Program-made: the position numbers and the translations under genes
From: Gracilariopsis chorda
Lineage: Eukaryota > Rhodophyta > Florideophyceae > Gracilariales > Gracilariaceae
DNA length: 64,000 nucleotides
Reading direction: 5' to 3'
Assembly (NCBI GenBank): GCA_003194525.1
Contig: NBIV01000058.1
Location: 1-64,000 of the forward strand
Part shown: in pieces, positions 21,801 to 33,422 of the stretch
Numbering within the stretch: the stretch's first letter is position 1
How the letters are laid out: every line of letters begins with the position of its first letter
Notes under the pieces: generated by a model
What the model was told of the DNA's origin: nothing
What the model saw: only the letters and a program-made list of their open reading frames with translations
Database searches by the model: none

Positions 21801-22433
21801 CCCAAAACAATGAGTTGTGATTTTTCGTTGACAAAGACATGTGTCGCACCACAGTCGAGCCATATGCTGACTTTACTATCAAAGCAGGAGGGTATAGCCT
21901 TATCTATTGCCACGAAAACTTGTGGCTCTTGTTCAGTGTTATATCGTTGGCTATTGTTTCAGTTTGCGTTTTGTTCATGCATGTTTGATTCCCATGGTTC
22001 TTTCTTTCTGTTCTTGTTTCTCCTGCCGAAGCTATTTCTTCCACGTTTCGAGTATCTGTTATTTTCGCGGTCAATCATTCTTTATACTTTGCATTCGACA
22101 CGAATGTGTCCGAGTTTACCACAGTTCCAGCATATGACATTCTTGGATTTGAATGGAGATTGTTTTGGTGAGGCTTGAGATATTTGGGCTGCAGGGTACG
22201 GATGTTGTCGCGCTTTACTTGTTTCTTGTGCCCCAGGGGTAGTTGCGGACTTTCGATGCTTTCGTCTGCACATTTCAGAACGTACGAGGGGAACGACTTG
22301 ATCTTATTCCATGTTATTGGCCTCGGGTAAGAGAGTGATCGCCATTAGAGAGTCGGGGAGTGTTCCCAATAGGCAAGCGGTGCGTTCGGGATCAGGTAGT
22401 CCATCTCTTAAGCGTGCAGGCTCTAAGAAGATG
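18888..22433 (-). pseudogene. Copia element body: Gag C-terminus, protease, integrase, RT, RNase H
   Basis: Read leftwards. Gag C-terminal helices and CCHC knuckle (CWNCGKLGHIRVEC, about 22140-22095). Protease motif as DCGAT (about 21850), where DSGAT or DTGAT is usual. Integrase zinc region (C-x2-C, about 21350) and core (ELVHTDL near 21270; PYAHQSNRVAEKI near 20960). RT start at 20325-20104 (KARCVVRGD...YAPVA), then RT (LLKSIYGAKQAG, about 19980). RNase H ends with SSEEAEYIALSY (about 19225) and KSLRQD near 18915. Copia domain order. Many stops and frame changes make it an old, dead copy. It continues across two insertions to 23264-23303 and 46340-46808, and its 5' LTR is 46809-47641. Confidence 0.85.
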
Positions 22434-22438
22434 GTTTC

Positions 22439-23263
22439 TGAAGTGCAACGCCCTCAGGGAGGGATTCCTGGTACTTGATCGTTATCCCGATATTATCGGT
22501 TGTGTAGTGTGTATATGAAGTACGCCCCACAATGGTGGGTATGGACACGTGGGACACAGTTTTGAGCCAATTGGCTGTTGGCCACAGTAGTGGATGTTGC
22601 CACGAAATGTGGAGTCTTTTTGTTAATATTATTTATTATTTTCACACCCATTTCTGGGAAGCTAGTACTTAGTGCGACGGCGCGCTGCCGTCGCACCAGT
22701 AAACCTTCCCCAACGAGGGACCCCAACCTGGGGAATTGGCTCTAGTTGTTACCGCTTGCGCGCGTGCTCTACTCCTCCTTGGAGGGAAACGCCGTGAACC
22801 ACGGGACATCTAACCCCCTTGCACATCTTAAGGGACCCATCACTGGGAGTCATATTATTCCAATTGCATTGGTGTTTCGCCCTGTATAGGTATATTGTTA
22901 CCGGCATCGCCGTTCGCCCCCGTCGCTCTCACGACTCACTTTGTCCTCTCTTCCTCCTCTTCGCCCTTCCTTTTTCCCCTTTTTAGGGTAGCACCTACCG
23001 CTATCCGCTGCCCTCGTGTGTGCATCCGTCCAGACACCCCCACTTACGTGGAAACATCCCTCTACTGAGGATCACACTCCGCTCACGCGGATACCGATTC
23101 TTGGCCTTCACCTCCCTGCGCAAGTCGCGACAGGTGTCCTTGGTCTTACAAACCGGCTTCGCCGTGACACCTCTGGGAGGGCTCTACCCAACTGGGTTCA
23201 CCTCGTCAGAGGAAGATCCCGAACGTCTTTCGGTGTTTTTCCTCTTTGGGGCATTGCACCACA
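22439..23263 (-). mobile_element. Solo LTR of the copia family, 825 bp, with perfect 5-bp target duplication
   Basis: On the plus strand it runs TGAAGTGCAACGCCC...GCACCACA. GTTTC flanks it on both sides (22434-22438 and 23264-23268). The two flanks join into a continuous copia gag reading, so it inserted into gag and then lost its body by LTR-LTR recombination. It is closely similar along its length to 46809-47641 and more distantly to 51531-52309. It contains the conserved GTGCGACGGC hairpin at 22672-22696. Confidence 0.85.
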
Positions 23264-23303
23264 GTTTCCATGTTTTGTAGGTGCTTCTATATGTCGTCAC
23301 CAT
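23264..23303 (-). pseudogene. 40-bp sliver of copia gag between two insertions
   Basis: Lies between the solo LTR and chromovirus B. Read on the minus strand it continues the gag frame left at 46340 and resumes at 22433. An in-frame TAG is already present in it. Confidence 0.7.
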
Positions 23304-23758
23304 TGCGATATAGCGAACCTTCGACAGGCGCTTCCATAGCCTGGGCCTCTGCGGCCCAGGCGCATTGCTGGAGTGTGCCAGGTTGTGGCACACGTGTATT
23401 TTGGCAGGACCCAGTGGTATTTCAATTTCTAACCTCTAATACTTGTACCATTGGCATTGTAGATAGTACACGTGGTGCGCTGCTTGACAGTGCACCAAAC
23501 CAGAGGTTGAGAGGCCTCACAGCCGATAATTGGGCTGCTCGAGGTGCGCCTCCCTCCACAGGTAAAGTCAGAGACCCTCTTGGCTCCTTCCACCCACTTT
23601 GGTAGAAGCGTCATCATCCTTAAGGTTTACAAGTTGCTGTTACGCCACTCGCCGTCTCCTGTACGAACGGTTAACACTGCCCCAGTGCACCTTTGTACTA
23701 ATGGTCTTGCCGTTGGACCCTTTCCTTCGTAGTTAGTGCACCGTGCCACTATACTATA
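23304..23758 (+). repeat. 5' LTR of chromovirus B
   Basis: Aligns end to end with 45869-46339; starts TGCGATATAGCGA and ends CCACTATACTATA (TG...TA rather than TG...CA). Internal sequence begins CTTCTAGTCTCCC; I could not match a tRNA primer site with confidence. Confidence 0.8.
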
Positions 23759-23794
23759 CTTCTAGTCTCCCGACGTAGACTTCCGCACGGAGGA

Positions 23795-25657
23795 GTGAGC
23801 TCGACCTTAAGCAAAAGAATACCCGAAGAAATACTACCATTGGATACGGACAACCGACGGACTGGTACTTCAAGCGCTGCCATACTGGATAACAATCAAC
23901 CCACCTCTGAAGACCCCTGCACACCAGTGGTTCAACCGAGTGGACGTTCCCCGCCACCCGCTGCTGTCGCCGGATCCTTCGGCGACAACGCGAGCGACCA
24001 GCAGAGCACCCTTTGACATCCACAGGTTAACTTTCTCACGTCAGTGGACAATCCCAAGAGGATATCTCGATATGCCTCTCTGGCTGAGCTGCTCCGTGGA
24101 CGGCTCGATGAGCTCCGCTCGCAGCTCAACGCACTACAGGCAGGCCCGCAAACTTCCATTGGAATCAATGGATCAGTCACTACCAATGGACTTGCAGACC
24201 TTCTTTGGCCACGGGTATGCGAGATGCTCTACGCTTGATTCAAGACCCTAATTGATCTCAGAGTCACCGTCGCCTTCGTGGAGCACGCCAACCAGTTGGC
24301 AGATCGATTCCTTCCTAAGGTACTGGAGTGCAATACTTTCGTTGACTCCGTTCCCATTGGTATCCGCAGTGAAGTGACACACCATGTAGGCCCGCCCCCC
24401 CTGAGGGCAGAGCTCAAAGTGATCCATTGGTATCCGTATGGCAACTCCGTTCCGAACCACCGGGGAGCAGCTGCACTACCACCCTCTCGCCCAATTCAAC
24501 CACCGGTAGATCAATTGGTCCCAGGCTTAAGTCACAATAGAGACGACCCTCGGCAAGGAGGCCTTATGGAGGTGCCACCCGTGAGGTACCAGGGGGTCCA
24601 GTACCCCCGGGCATCCATTAGTTTTGAGGCTGAAGATGAAGGGCAGCCAGTGGAAGCTCAAAGTTCTGACCGTTGAAGGAAGAGAAGTAGCTGAACGAAG
24701 AAGTCGAAGACCCAGAGTAAAAGCCGTAGGGACTTCAGCGGTAGCGATTACGATTCGAATTTGTCGAGTTCCAGTAACTCATAGACGGACGAGGGGGCTG
24801 CTCGACGCCTCAAACCGTTGGTAACAACCAATGAACTATTTCAGAGGGTATTGGAGTACCACACGTATCGCTTGGCCGACTATTCAACGCGTTACTCTAC
24901 CTCAGTGGCCAAGAAGGTCGCGAGGTGGTCCAAACAGATCCAGCTAGCCTTGACTGAGAAGTTCTCAGCATCTGATCCCATTGCTTTCCTTAGGTTTCTC
25001 AGTCTGTTCCGTACGGCCTGTGATCAGAATGGCGTCCACGAGGTTTTAGGGGTTTTTAAAGGCTACTTTTTTAGTTTTTTTCTTCCATGGGCAAGCGCAC
25101 GACCATGTGGTTTCCAAGATCTCTGGAACCACGGACCCAGTGGATGCTACTGACCGAGAGCTCCTTACGTCCTATCCAGAGGTTTTGAACTACTTATCGG
25201 AGACGTATGCGACGGATGAAATCGTAATGGATGCCCATCAGGATGTGATTTTCTTTAGGCAGAGTTCCAACATGACCCAGAAGGACTTCGCCGACACCCT
25301 TTGTAGAAAGGCCTATAGGTGCGGCAACGTGTCCTCCGACAACCGTTTGAAGCAGCATTTCATCGCTGGACTGCTGGCTGCCATCAGGAGGCACGTTCGC
25401 AATCACCATACGGATCACCAGGGTCTTTCCTATAGGCATTTGGTGAAATATGCCGAAGATTATGGCAAAACCTACCGGACGTCCCACCAGGCAGCTGAAG
25501 ACAACGCCATAGGAAGATTGACTGCTGTCAGGAAGAGTTCTTGAGCCCATATAGTCGAGAGCTCCACAAGCAGTGCCTCGGGTTTCGTCGAGGATGAAGG
25601 AAACATCCTTGCAGTTTCATTTAGTTCCGCATCCTCCGGTGCGCCGTCTTTTCTGTC
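23795..25657 (+). pseudogene. Chromovirus B gag, 5' part (broken, interrupted by element A)
   Basis: Segments 23795-24016, 24278-24676, 24818-25090 and 25107-25657 in changing frames. The capsid-like part (from VTTNELFQRVLEYHTYRL) matches element A gag at about 27,330-27,900 in residues and spacing (YR-LxxxSxRY...ARKVxR; YPEVLNYLSETYATDE against YSEVVNFLLTTYAADE). A T-rich run at about 25,062-25,090 coincides with one frame change. The frame runs straight into the element A insertion at 25,658. Confidence 0.7.
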
Positions 25658-26310
25658 TGTGGTAGAACGACCGTACGGTAGTCAGATCATGACGGGCGAC
25701 AGCGAACACCAATGCGCGAAGACGTGTGAGACAGGACAGTGGACAGATGGCGAAAGTGCACCTGACCGGAACGGTGCACCTGGGTACTGTTGGGACTGGA
25801 TACACGTGTCTGACCAGAAGGAAGGGCAGGCATGCCTGCAGGAGCCTAGATACTTTTTTATTAATTTTTTGGTAGTGCGTACCCAGGTCCGCCGCTGGCC
25901 CATATCTGCCAGGGTGCTTCGTCGCTGAGGTGCACCTCGGGGCCCGCGAGTCTACTTAGGATGACAGTACCCCATGACCCCCATGAAAGAGTAAAGGCAG
26001 ACGTCACCCCACCAAACGGACTAGTTTCTTGTTCTAGTTGGCGATACAGACTGCCCACTAGCTTGTACTACTACACTGCCCGGTAAAACACGAGCGGTAC
26101 ATGACCGCCAACACTCTACAAGCGCCCCCTGACCACGCCTGACGCAGTTGCCCGTCCGGTTCCGCAGCCCTCGACAGGTGTCTCCTGACTTCTACCGTTC
26201 GGATCACCGAGCCCATGTTCCAACCGGGCTTTCTAGGAAATCCTTTTACTGACCACTGAGGCACGTCCAACCGCTCAGCATCTTGTTCTAAAGCATTGCG
26301 CTTCCCCACA
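25658..26310 (+). repeat. 5' LTR of chromovirus A
   Basis: 653 bp, aligned along its whole length with 35866-36518. It carries two copies of the element word (CCGTACGG at 25671, CCGTTCGG at 26196). Minus and plus ORFs inside it are incidental. Confidence 0.88.
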
Positions 26311-26348
26311 TTGGCCCCCAGACCTAGAAGACCAATCACGGATTGAAA

Positions 26349-28475
26349 ATGGAATCGAAACTTCCGAAACCACGCAGTCAGAAATTTTCGCAGGGCAGAA
26401 AAACAGCCCACCCCGTTACGGAATCTCAAGCCGCTTCGGCGGCGGTCTTTGACACCTTCTTGGCCTTAAACCAAAGCAACAAGAGTGCACCAGCACTCAA
26501 CGCGGCTGTACTGGATAACCCGTAGTCACTGCTTCGTACAGGAAGTGTGGCAGCGTCTTGCTATACACCGCAAGGCTCGCCAGCATCTCAGCTGCCAACC
26601 CCAACTACTGGGGCAGCTGCGTCTTCACGGAATACACCGATCGGCAACATTTGCTTGGACGACCTGTGGGACAGTATCCGGACTCACTTGTCAGTATTCG
26701 TCCGCACGGAACTCGAAATAAGGGTCCCAGTAGCGGACGAAGAGTATCTTGTCGATCAGATGCCCCAAATATTGGAGCGACAGGCCTCTGAAACAATCCG
26801 CACGGTTAGCGAGGAAGTGATTTCACGCCTCTATCCAAGCGTCGACTACACGGAATTCCAGCCAAATCGGATAAATCAGTCGTTATCTGCGGGACAACAT
26901 GTCACCCAGACCATCACAAAGTTTGACACAAACCGTACAGGCAGGGCACCGGCCCTTGAGTCCGGTATAAGTATTCCGGACGGGAATCAAAGAGGAAATT
27001 CCCGAACGATCTATCTACCGGCAGTCCTCAGTCAGCCAGATCCGAACGGAGATCCTGACGATAGTAGCTCTGATGGAGAGAGCTCAGACCGCGACAGACG
27101 CGGCCGTCGGGATAAACTGTCCGGTTCGGATCGTAAAAACCGCGGAAGGAAGAGAACTTACCGTCACAAACGCATACCTAACCGTTCGGACTCAGATACA
27201 GACCAAACGGAGACTTTAGTTTCCGAAGAAGATATTTCCGACTCGGACGAAGGAGCGAGCGACGACTCGCGAGGTTCGCATCTCCGTCCGGGCAGGAGGT
27301 CGCTTAAGCGGGTGAAGCCACTTAAGGTCCTATTTTGGACGGCTGTAGACTACAGGTCATATCGCCTTCTCAACACGTCCGCACGGTACGATGCCCGGGT
27401 GGCCAGGAAGGTTGGCCGCTACCACAGGAAGCTGTATGTCCAGATAAAGGGACGCCAGCTCTCCAGATCGGAACCCATTGCCGTACTGGGCTTCTTACAG
27501 CGATTTAAGACCACATGCGATCACAACGGAATGACAGAGGGCGCAGCTCTCTGTTGCTTCCAGTTTTACTTGACAGAGCCGGCACAGGCGCTGGTTTAAT
27601 CCCTTTTTTATGGAAGAAACCAATGCAGTCGACGTCCGTAAACAGGAAAAGCTGCGCATATACTCAGAGGTGGTGAACTTTTTGTTAACCACGTATGCGG
27701 CCGACGAGGTACTCGCAGACGCATACGCCAAGGTGACGACTTATCGACAGTCATCAGGTATGTCCGAAACGGAATTCTCCCAGAAACTCTGGGATAAAGC
27801 ACTCCACCGTGGGAATGGGTTCTCAGATCGACGTTTGAAGTCGATCTTCGTAGAGAACCTGCTGATGCCATACGTTCAAAAGTCAGAAGCCATCTGACAA
27901 CTCACCCGCACATCGGACTGAACACATTAGCCTGATACGTGGAATCCTACAGCGACACGCACCGTGCGACCAAACGGCAAACAATTCGCACGGACTCTCT
28001 TCCAACTCATCTTCGTGGCTCACGCGCATGAGTGATGAGCCTGGAGACCGATTCGGACGAGGATGATTCGGAGGCACCGGGTGGTCAAGTGTTTGTGATG
28101 GGGGGCGGCAGTAGTCTACTGTCTCCTCCCACCACACAGATCTCCACTACGTCTCATTCTTCCCGAACGGTCCAATTCGCTGCACCAGATAGAGGTGTAG
28201 CCCCCACATCCGCACGGTTATTGGACAAACTGTGCCAGATATGTCTTTCTCGAAAGCCGGTCCATTGCAAAATGCTAGCACTGGAAGTACGTGCTGCCCT
28301 ATTAGCTGCACGTGATGCTAATTATACCTTACACCACGAGGAGGGGTATTACAACTTCCCAAGATGTCCATCCGGAAGTACTAGTAATACCGGACCTGCA
28401 CGGGCTAGTATCGGTATAGGCCAGGGTCAACCCCAGATCCAAGCCCGCTCGGGAACACAAGCCTGCGCAGTCTAA
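26349..28475 (+). pseudogene. Chromovirus A gag, lightly broken
   Basis: From the ATG at 26349 one frame runs to 27599 with a single in-frame TAG at 26523-26525. After a frame change at a T-run (about 27,600) it resumes at 27610-27897, and a C-terminal part lies at 28032-28475. Parts in order: Ser/Thr/Pro-rich N-terminus, helical region, acidic/basic SDSD-rich linker (about 27,050-27,250), capsid-like domain. Near 28,230 a Cys cluster CQICLSRKPVHC stands where a CCHC knuckle is expected, but the spacing is not canonical. Gag packages the element RNA. Confidence 0.75.
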
Positions 28476-28666
28476 TTGGTGAACACTGACACACCACCTG
28501 CTCCGGAAAACTACCCGGAGGGTGCGTAGAGGCGACCGAGTCCCCGAGGCCTGAAAGCCTCAATAAGGAGACCGAGTGGCCTCATAACTAATCCGATTCA
28601 GGACCGCCGGCTCCATTTGGAGACGAACGCACGGACGTAAAACAAGAGTCTGAGACGGATCCGATA

Positions 28667-29299
28667 ATGCTGTTCAGCAGAGCGCATTACAAAGTCCGTT
28701 GCTCAATCGGACTCGACTCTCAGGTGCAACTCCCTGTCATTATTGTTCTTGACACCGGTGCGGAACCAGACCTGGTCCATACGAACGCTCTCCCGCCCGG
28801 ATGGCAATCAAAGCTGCTCACGAGACCGCATCCAAATATTACAGATGCGTCTCGTAACCGTATGCGGACTTTGGGAGTCATCCGCCTGTTTATCCAAATC
28901 GGTAGTCTGGGAATCTGGGACCATTTCCTAGTCTCCACAAACCTAGCCACATCGTGCTTCTTGGGAACAACGTTGATCGACAAGCACGTGACGGCCATAT
29001 ACTCCCAACGAGGACAAGTTGCTTTCCACCATTCCCGACCGGTGGCCCTGCTTTCGGCAACCGACCGGTTTCAAACTATTAATGGTCACGAGTCTCTCCA
29101 GACAACGTACAACTCCATCTCTAACAAGATTCGAGTAGCCCGAGCAGTCGGTATACCTCCCATGACCCAAGAAGAAGTTCAAGTAACCGCAAAAGTTGGA
29201 GGACTTTCATTCCTCCAACTCAACCCTAAAACGGTCAAGAAACGCCTTATGCTCGTGACCAATGGCGTCATGCAGCTTATACCGAACCGGTCATTTTGA
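28667..29299 (+). CDS. Chromovirus A retropepsin region
   Basis: 210 codons, start codon not certain because it is part of a polyprotein. The active site VIIVLDTGAEPDLV is intact near residue 30, followed by flap and C-terminal segments (DASRNRM; CFLGTTLIDKHV) normal for gypsy proteases. A TGA at 29297-29299 interrupts the polyprotein before RT; it is a lesion or the end of a separate gag-protease ORF. The protease cleaves Gag and Pol in the particle. Confidence 0.8.
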   Translation: MLFSRAHYKVRCSIGLDSQVQLPVIIVLDTGAEPDLVHTNALPPGWQSKLLTRPHPNITDASRNRMRTLGVIRLFIQIGSLGIWDHFLVSTNLATSCFLGTTLIDKHVTAIYSQRGQVAFHHSRPVALLSATDRFQTINGHESLQTTYNSISNKIRVARAVGIPPMTQEEVQVTAKVGGLSFLQLNPKTVKKRLMLVTNGVMQLIPNRSF

Positions 29300-31063
29300 G
29301 TCCTCGTCTCCAACTTCGGACAAGCTCCCATCCATTTGGCAAAGAACACCATCGTCTGGCACGCCATGCCCGCCCAGGTTGCCCTAATGTCCATGTTTCC
29401 GTTGATCGAGGACGACGAAATTAAGCGGGGGAGGCTAATCCCACTCAAACTGACCAAGATCAAAAGTCCAACGCGGTCAAAGCTGATGATTGGATAAAGA
29501 ACGTCCGTAGAGGAGAAGAGTGTGAGACCGAACGGGAAAGAATTAACGACTTTCTGGAACCGTTTTCAGATATGTGAGATGGACAATTGAGGTCCATCTC
29601 CATTGCCAAACACCGCATACATTTAGAAGAGGTTTCCAAGCCCATCTTGCAGATGCCTTACCGACCGGGACAGAAACGAAGGGAATTGGAAAGACAAGAG
29701 GTAACAAAGCAGCTCCGCGCGGGCGTAATAGAGCCTTCGTCCGCAGAATGGGGAAGTCCTGTCGTATTCGCACCCAAGAAGGACGGTACTATGCGCTTTT
29801 GCGTTGACTACCGCCGCCTCAACGCGATGAACGTACGGGATACTTACCCTATACCTAAAATGGATGAGTGCATCGACTCCTTAGGGGATACAGTGGTATT
29901 CACTACTTTAGACGCCAATAGCGGTTATTGGCAATGCGAAGTCGATGAGACCGACCGGGACAAAATGGCCTTGACGTCCCACATGGGTTTGTTCCGCTAC
30001 ATTAGAATGCCGTTCGTTCTCAACAATGCTCCTGCTACCTTCCAGAGGGCAATCTACATCATCCTTTGGCGGGTTAAATGGAAATTCGCCCTAGTTTACC
30101 TAGACGACGTCATCATAAATTCCCGATCGGTTTAAGAGCACTTCTAAAACGTACAGACCGTATTGGAACTGCTCAGTTCGGCCGGAATTATGCTGTGGTT
30201 AGAGAAATGTTAATTTTTCCACCAAGTGGTCGACTACCTTGGTCATGTTATCCTTCCGGGCAAACTGCAGGTATCCGGAAAATCTTGCAACGCTTTGCAA
30301 AAAGCGAAACCTCCCACAAACCAGACCGATCTACGGTCATTCCTCGGCATTTGTAACGTGTTTCGCCAGTTTGTTGAGGCATTCGCGCGCATTGCCAGCC
30401 CACTTAATCGGAAACTGGAAAACGAACAACCATTCGAGTTTTAATCTCTGACCGATACGGAGTATGAGGCGTTCGAAGAACAACACCAATGTCTCATACG
30501 CCCGCCTATACTGGCACTCCCCCAAAACGGTCATAGATACGTCCTGGAGACGGACGCTTGCAATACCCAAGTCGGATGCTGTCTCCTACAGGAGCAGCCC
30601 AAGGGCGACCTTTGTCCAACTGGCTACTGGAGCCGCTCACTAACAAAGCCCGAGCGGGCCTACTCCACTACCAAACGGGAATCTTTGGCAGTGATTTGGG
30701 CCCCCCTTCACCTCCGTCCGTACTTGGAGGGCACACGGTTCACACTCCGTACGGACCATCACGCACTACGCTGAATCCTGAGCCTAGCGGATGCGTCCGG
30801 ACGGTTAGCGAGATGGAGGCTCCACCTCATGGATTACGAGTTTGACGTAATCCACCGACCGGGCGTTAAGCCTCAAGCGGCTGACGGGCTTTGTATAGTC
30901 CGTACAGATGGAGAAGACACAGAACCGCTCAAAGACGAGGTACCGTGCATAATGACGAACGACGTGACCGAAACTGGTGAAGAGTATACCGTAGCTGCGG
31001 TGTGCTGGGACGGTGGAGAGGATACCGTCATAACGGACTGGCCAAAAATAGTCCGAACGGGAT
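29300..31063 (+). pseudogene. Chromovirus A reverse transcriptase and RNase H, broken
   Basis: The linker after protease (29300-29586) is frame-shifted. RT 29587-30135 carries SPVVFAPKKDG, FCVDYRRLNAMN, FTTLDANSGYWQ, FRYIRMPF, NNAPATFQRA and the catalytic LVYLDDVII. A TAA at 30133-30135 and a frame change follow, then the thumb/connection (VDYLGHVILPGK, LRSFLGICNVFRQFV) and RNase H (VLETDACNTQVG, TTKRESLAVIWA, LRTDHHALR). Stops also at 30442-30444 and about 30,771. The domains together copy element RNA to DNA; this copy cannot be translated through. Confidence 0.85.
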
Positions 31064-32490
31064 AGGACTCCCAGCAGTACTCGAAGGTAATGACGAGTTG
31101 CAGGAAGTGGCCCCGAAAACGGTTGAAGAGTTCCTCCAGGAACAGAAGAATGATCCCTTCTGTAAGTCCGCACGGGCGAAATTCGGAGACGGCAAATGCC
31201 TATTCGATTTAAACCGAAACGGGATATTGATAAGGAAAGCTCCATTACATGGAGCTCTCCAATGGTACTTGCCGGAGACACTGCAAGCCAGATTACTATA
31301 TATGTCCCATTACCCATGGTTTGCCGGAGACCCCGGCCCAAGAAAGATGTATCCCACGCTGCGACGGGACTACTACTGGCCGGGGATGGCTAATGACATA
31401 TTTCAGACCGCACGTGATTGTCGTACCTGCGTCTCTACTCGCGGAAGTTGCCAGCGGCACAATAAGATTTTGAAGCTATTTCCCGCAGCGGGCCCGTTGG
31501 AATTTTTCGCAATGGACATCCTTGGTCCATTCACAAAGTCTGCAAAGGGCACCAATACATTGTAGTCATTACCGACCAGTTTACAAAGTTCTGCCTAGCG
31601 GTGCCTTTGGAAGCCACTAAAGCCGCATCCGTAGCCTCGGCTTTCTTGGACAACTGGGTCTGTCTGTACGGGATACCATTATACTTGCTCACCAACAACG
31701 GGAGCCAATTTGTCGCCAAGTTCTTCGAAGCGGTGTGCAGCATGTTAGGTATCAAGCACTTAACCACCACAGCCTATCAACCGCAAACAAACGGACAGGC
31801 CGAACGGTTCAACAAAACGCTCATCAAACGCCTCCATCACTATGTGGCAGAACACCAAACCGAGTGGCATGAACACGTGCAACCGTTGACCTGTGCAGAC
31901 AATATGCAAGTGCATAGGACAACGGGCACAACGCCTTTTGATTTGGTACTCTCACGACACCCGCCCGGTCTGCAGGTTGAAAAGACCCCTACCACTACCG
32001 TGGAGCATCAACCTGAAAACGCCACAACGGCGCAGGTTATACGGTACATCCTAGCTCGTCTTCGGGATTTTCTTTCGTCCGCCCAGACGAAAATCACTCA
32101 GGCCCAGCTCCAGTACAAAGAGATTTCGATAAAACCGTACGTACTCTCCCTAAGTTTAGTCCCGGGGGTGAGGTGTATGTAGATCGACCGGAATGGATGT
32201 CAAAAGCTTTGGAAGAGCACGTTGATGAATATACCCGCAAGTATCGGAAACTTCTCCCGAAAACATACGGGTGATTTCCCGTCGTGACTGCCACGGACGA
32301 TACCGTCCTCATAAAAGAAGAAGAACTGGAAAACCGGGTCAGCATTGATCGAGTAACCCGGGCGCCACTCCAAGCAGTCCGAACGGCACTCACCACCGAC
32401 CCAACCACTAGAACGGCTACGTCACGGCTGACCACCAAACCTGATGTTGATCCAGACTGTCCTTTCGCCGACTAACCTACACAGCCCGCA
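31064..32490 (+). pseudogene. Chromovirus A integrase, frame-shifted and active-site mutated
   Basis: Zinc-binding region with HYPWFAGDPG and CRTC: the second His of the usual AGHPG is Asp. Core: FAMDILGPF (first Asp), LLTNNGSQF (second catalytic Asp is Asn) and QTNGQAERFNK (Glu). A one-base frame change lies at about 31,560, and another at about 32,130-32,180 before the GPY/F-like module (about 32,275-32,370, with VSIDRVTRAP). In element B the matching residues are His and Asp, so these are missense losses in A. Confidence 0.85.
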
Positions 32491-32535
32491 ACGGACCCGA
32501 CAAAACCTACACCGCAACCAGATGCAGTCGAATGA

Positions 32536-32697
32536 ATCGTCTGCCGTCGTGAAACGCTAGCTGGAACGCAATATCGAGTCCATTGGTTCGGATCCCACCC
32601 GGACTACGATACATTTGAATCCCCCTCTCACATGCCCCATCATTTCATCGCCCGCAACTGGCGTCTCCAGAAGCAACAAGGACGTGCAAACCTCTGA
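32536..32697 (+). pseudogene. Chromodomain at the C-terminus of element A Pol
   Basis: Frame after a TGA at 32533-32535 and closing with TGA at 32695-32697. It reads GTQYRVHWFGSHPDYDTFES and then HHFIARNWRLQ, a chromodomain fold signature (Y-x-V-x-W-x-G-x2-P-x2-D-T-x-E). In chromoviruses this domain steers integration to marked chromatin. Confidence 0.8.
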
Positions 32698-32713
32698 GCA
32701 CCAGGAAGGATGA

Positions 32714-32773
32714 GGAGGCAGAACAGGAGGCGGAACAGGAGGCGGAACAGGAGGCGGAACAGGAAGCGTAACG
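32714..32773 (+). repeat. Five tandem 12-bp units (AGGAGGCGGAAC)
   Basis: Three perfect and two variant copies directly after the chromodomain. In one frame they encode an E-A-E-Q repeat ending in TAA. A length-variable tail of Pol or a non-coding minisatellite. Confidence 0.8.
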
Positions 32774-33422
32774 TGGCCACCGTGCGTCCGCGATTGGTTT
32801 TCCTGGCACTTCGCGTCAACGTGCGCCCGCGATGGGTTGTTTCAGTACGTATTTTCGACGCATTGTACGACATCATGTGTCACACGCCCCGTGGCCGGAC
32901 ACACGGTATCGAAGGAGAGATCAACAGACCCACTCGCTCGGCCAGCCGAAGCAGACCGTACGGGAAGGCATAAAGAAGGTGATGCAGAACAAGCAGAAGT
33001 TTACTCAAGAACAAGAAGGGTGCGCTCACCATACACCGGACGGATACGCGAACCTAACGACCCCGCCCTCAAGAATGCCCACCACGCACTCTAACACAAT
33101 TAGGGGTTTGAATACTGCGAAGAGACCGACGTGGGATCGGAGGAAGCCTACCATCCCGACTAAATCCCGAATTGACCGTATCGGGCTCCGACAAGATTAC
33201 GCTGGACGCACGGGGCAAAAGACCCTGCGCCATCAGCTCATCCCGATCGGCTGCAACAGCCGCAACAGCAGCTGGACCAGAGGAACCGCTCGGATTAACC
33301 CCAGCAACCGCACTAACGAGACCACTTGGTCCAGCCCACGAAGTAGGATTACCGGAGCAAATCCCGGCCGCACGGGCACCAGAAGCGTTGAAGGGATCCG
33401 GAATGGCCTCCTGAGCGAGATG
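32774..33422. other. Element A spacer between pol and antisense ORF
   Basis: Plus-strand frames of up to 218 codons here have Arg/Thr/Ser-biased composition and no domain. The element word CCGNACGG recurs (32,955; 33,036; 33,368). Probably the 3' ends of both transcripts. Confidence 0.4.

Noticed and set aside
22439..23263. Reading this LTR as the 5' LTR of the copia body to its left
   Set aside because: The perfect GTTTC duplication and continuous gag reading across it show it is a later solo insertion; the true 5' LTR is 46809-47641.
25062..27610. Programmed frameshift in gag of A and B at T-runs
   Set aside because: Both have a frame change near a T-run, but at different places relative to the aligned protein, and other frame changes are plainly decay.
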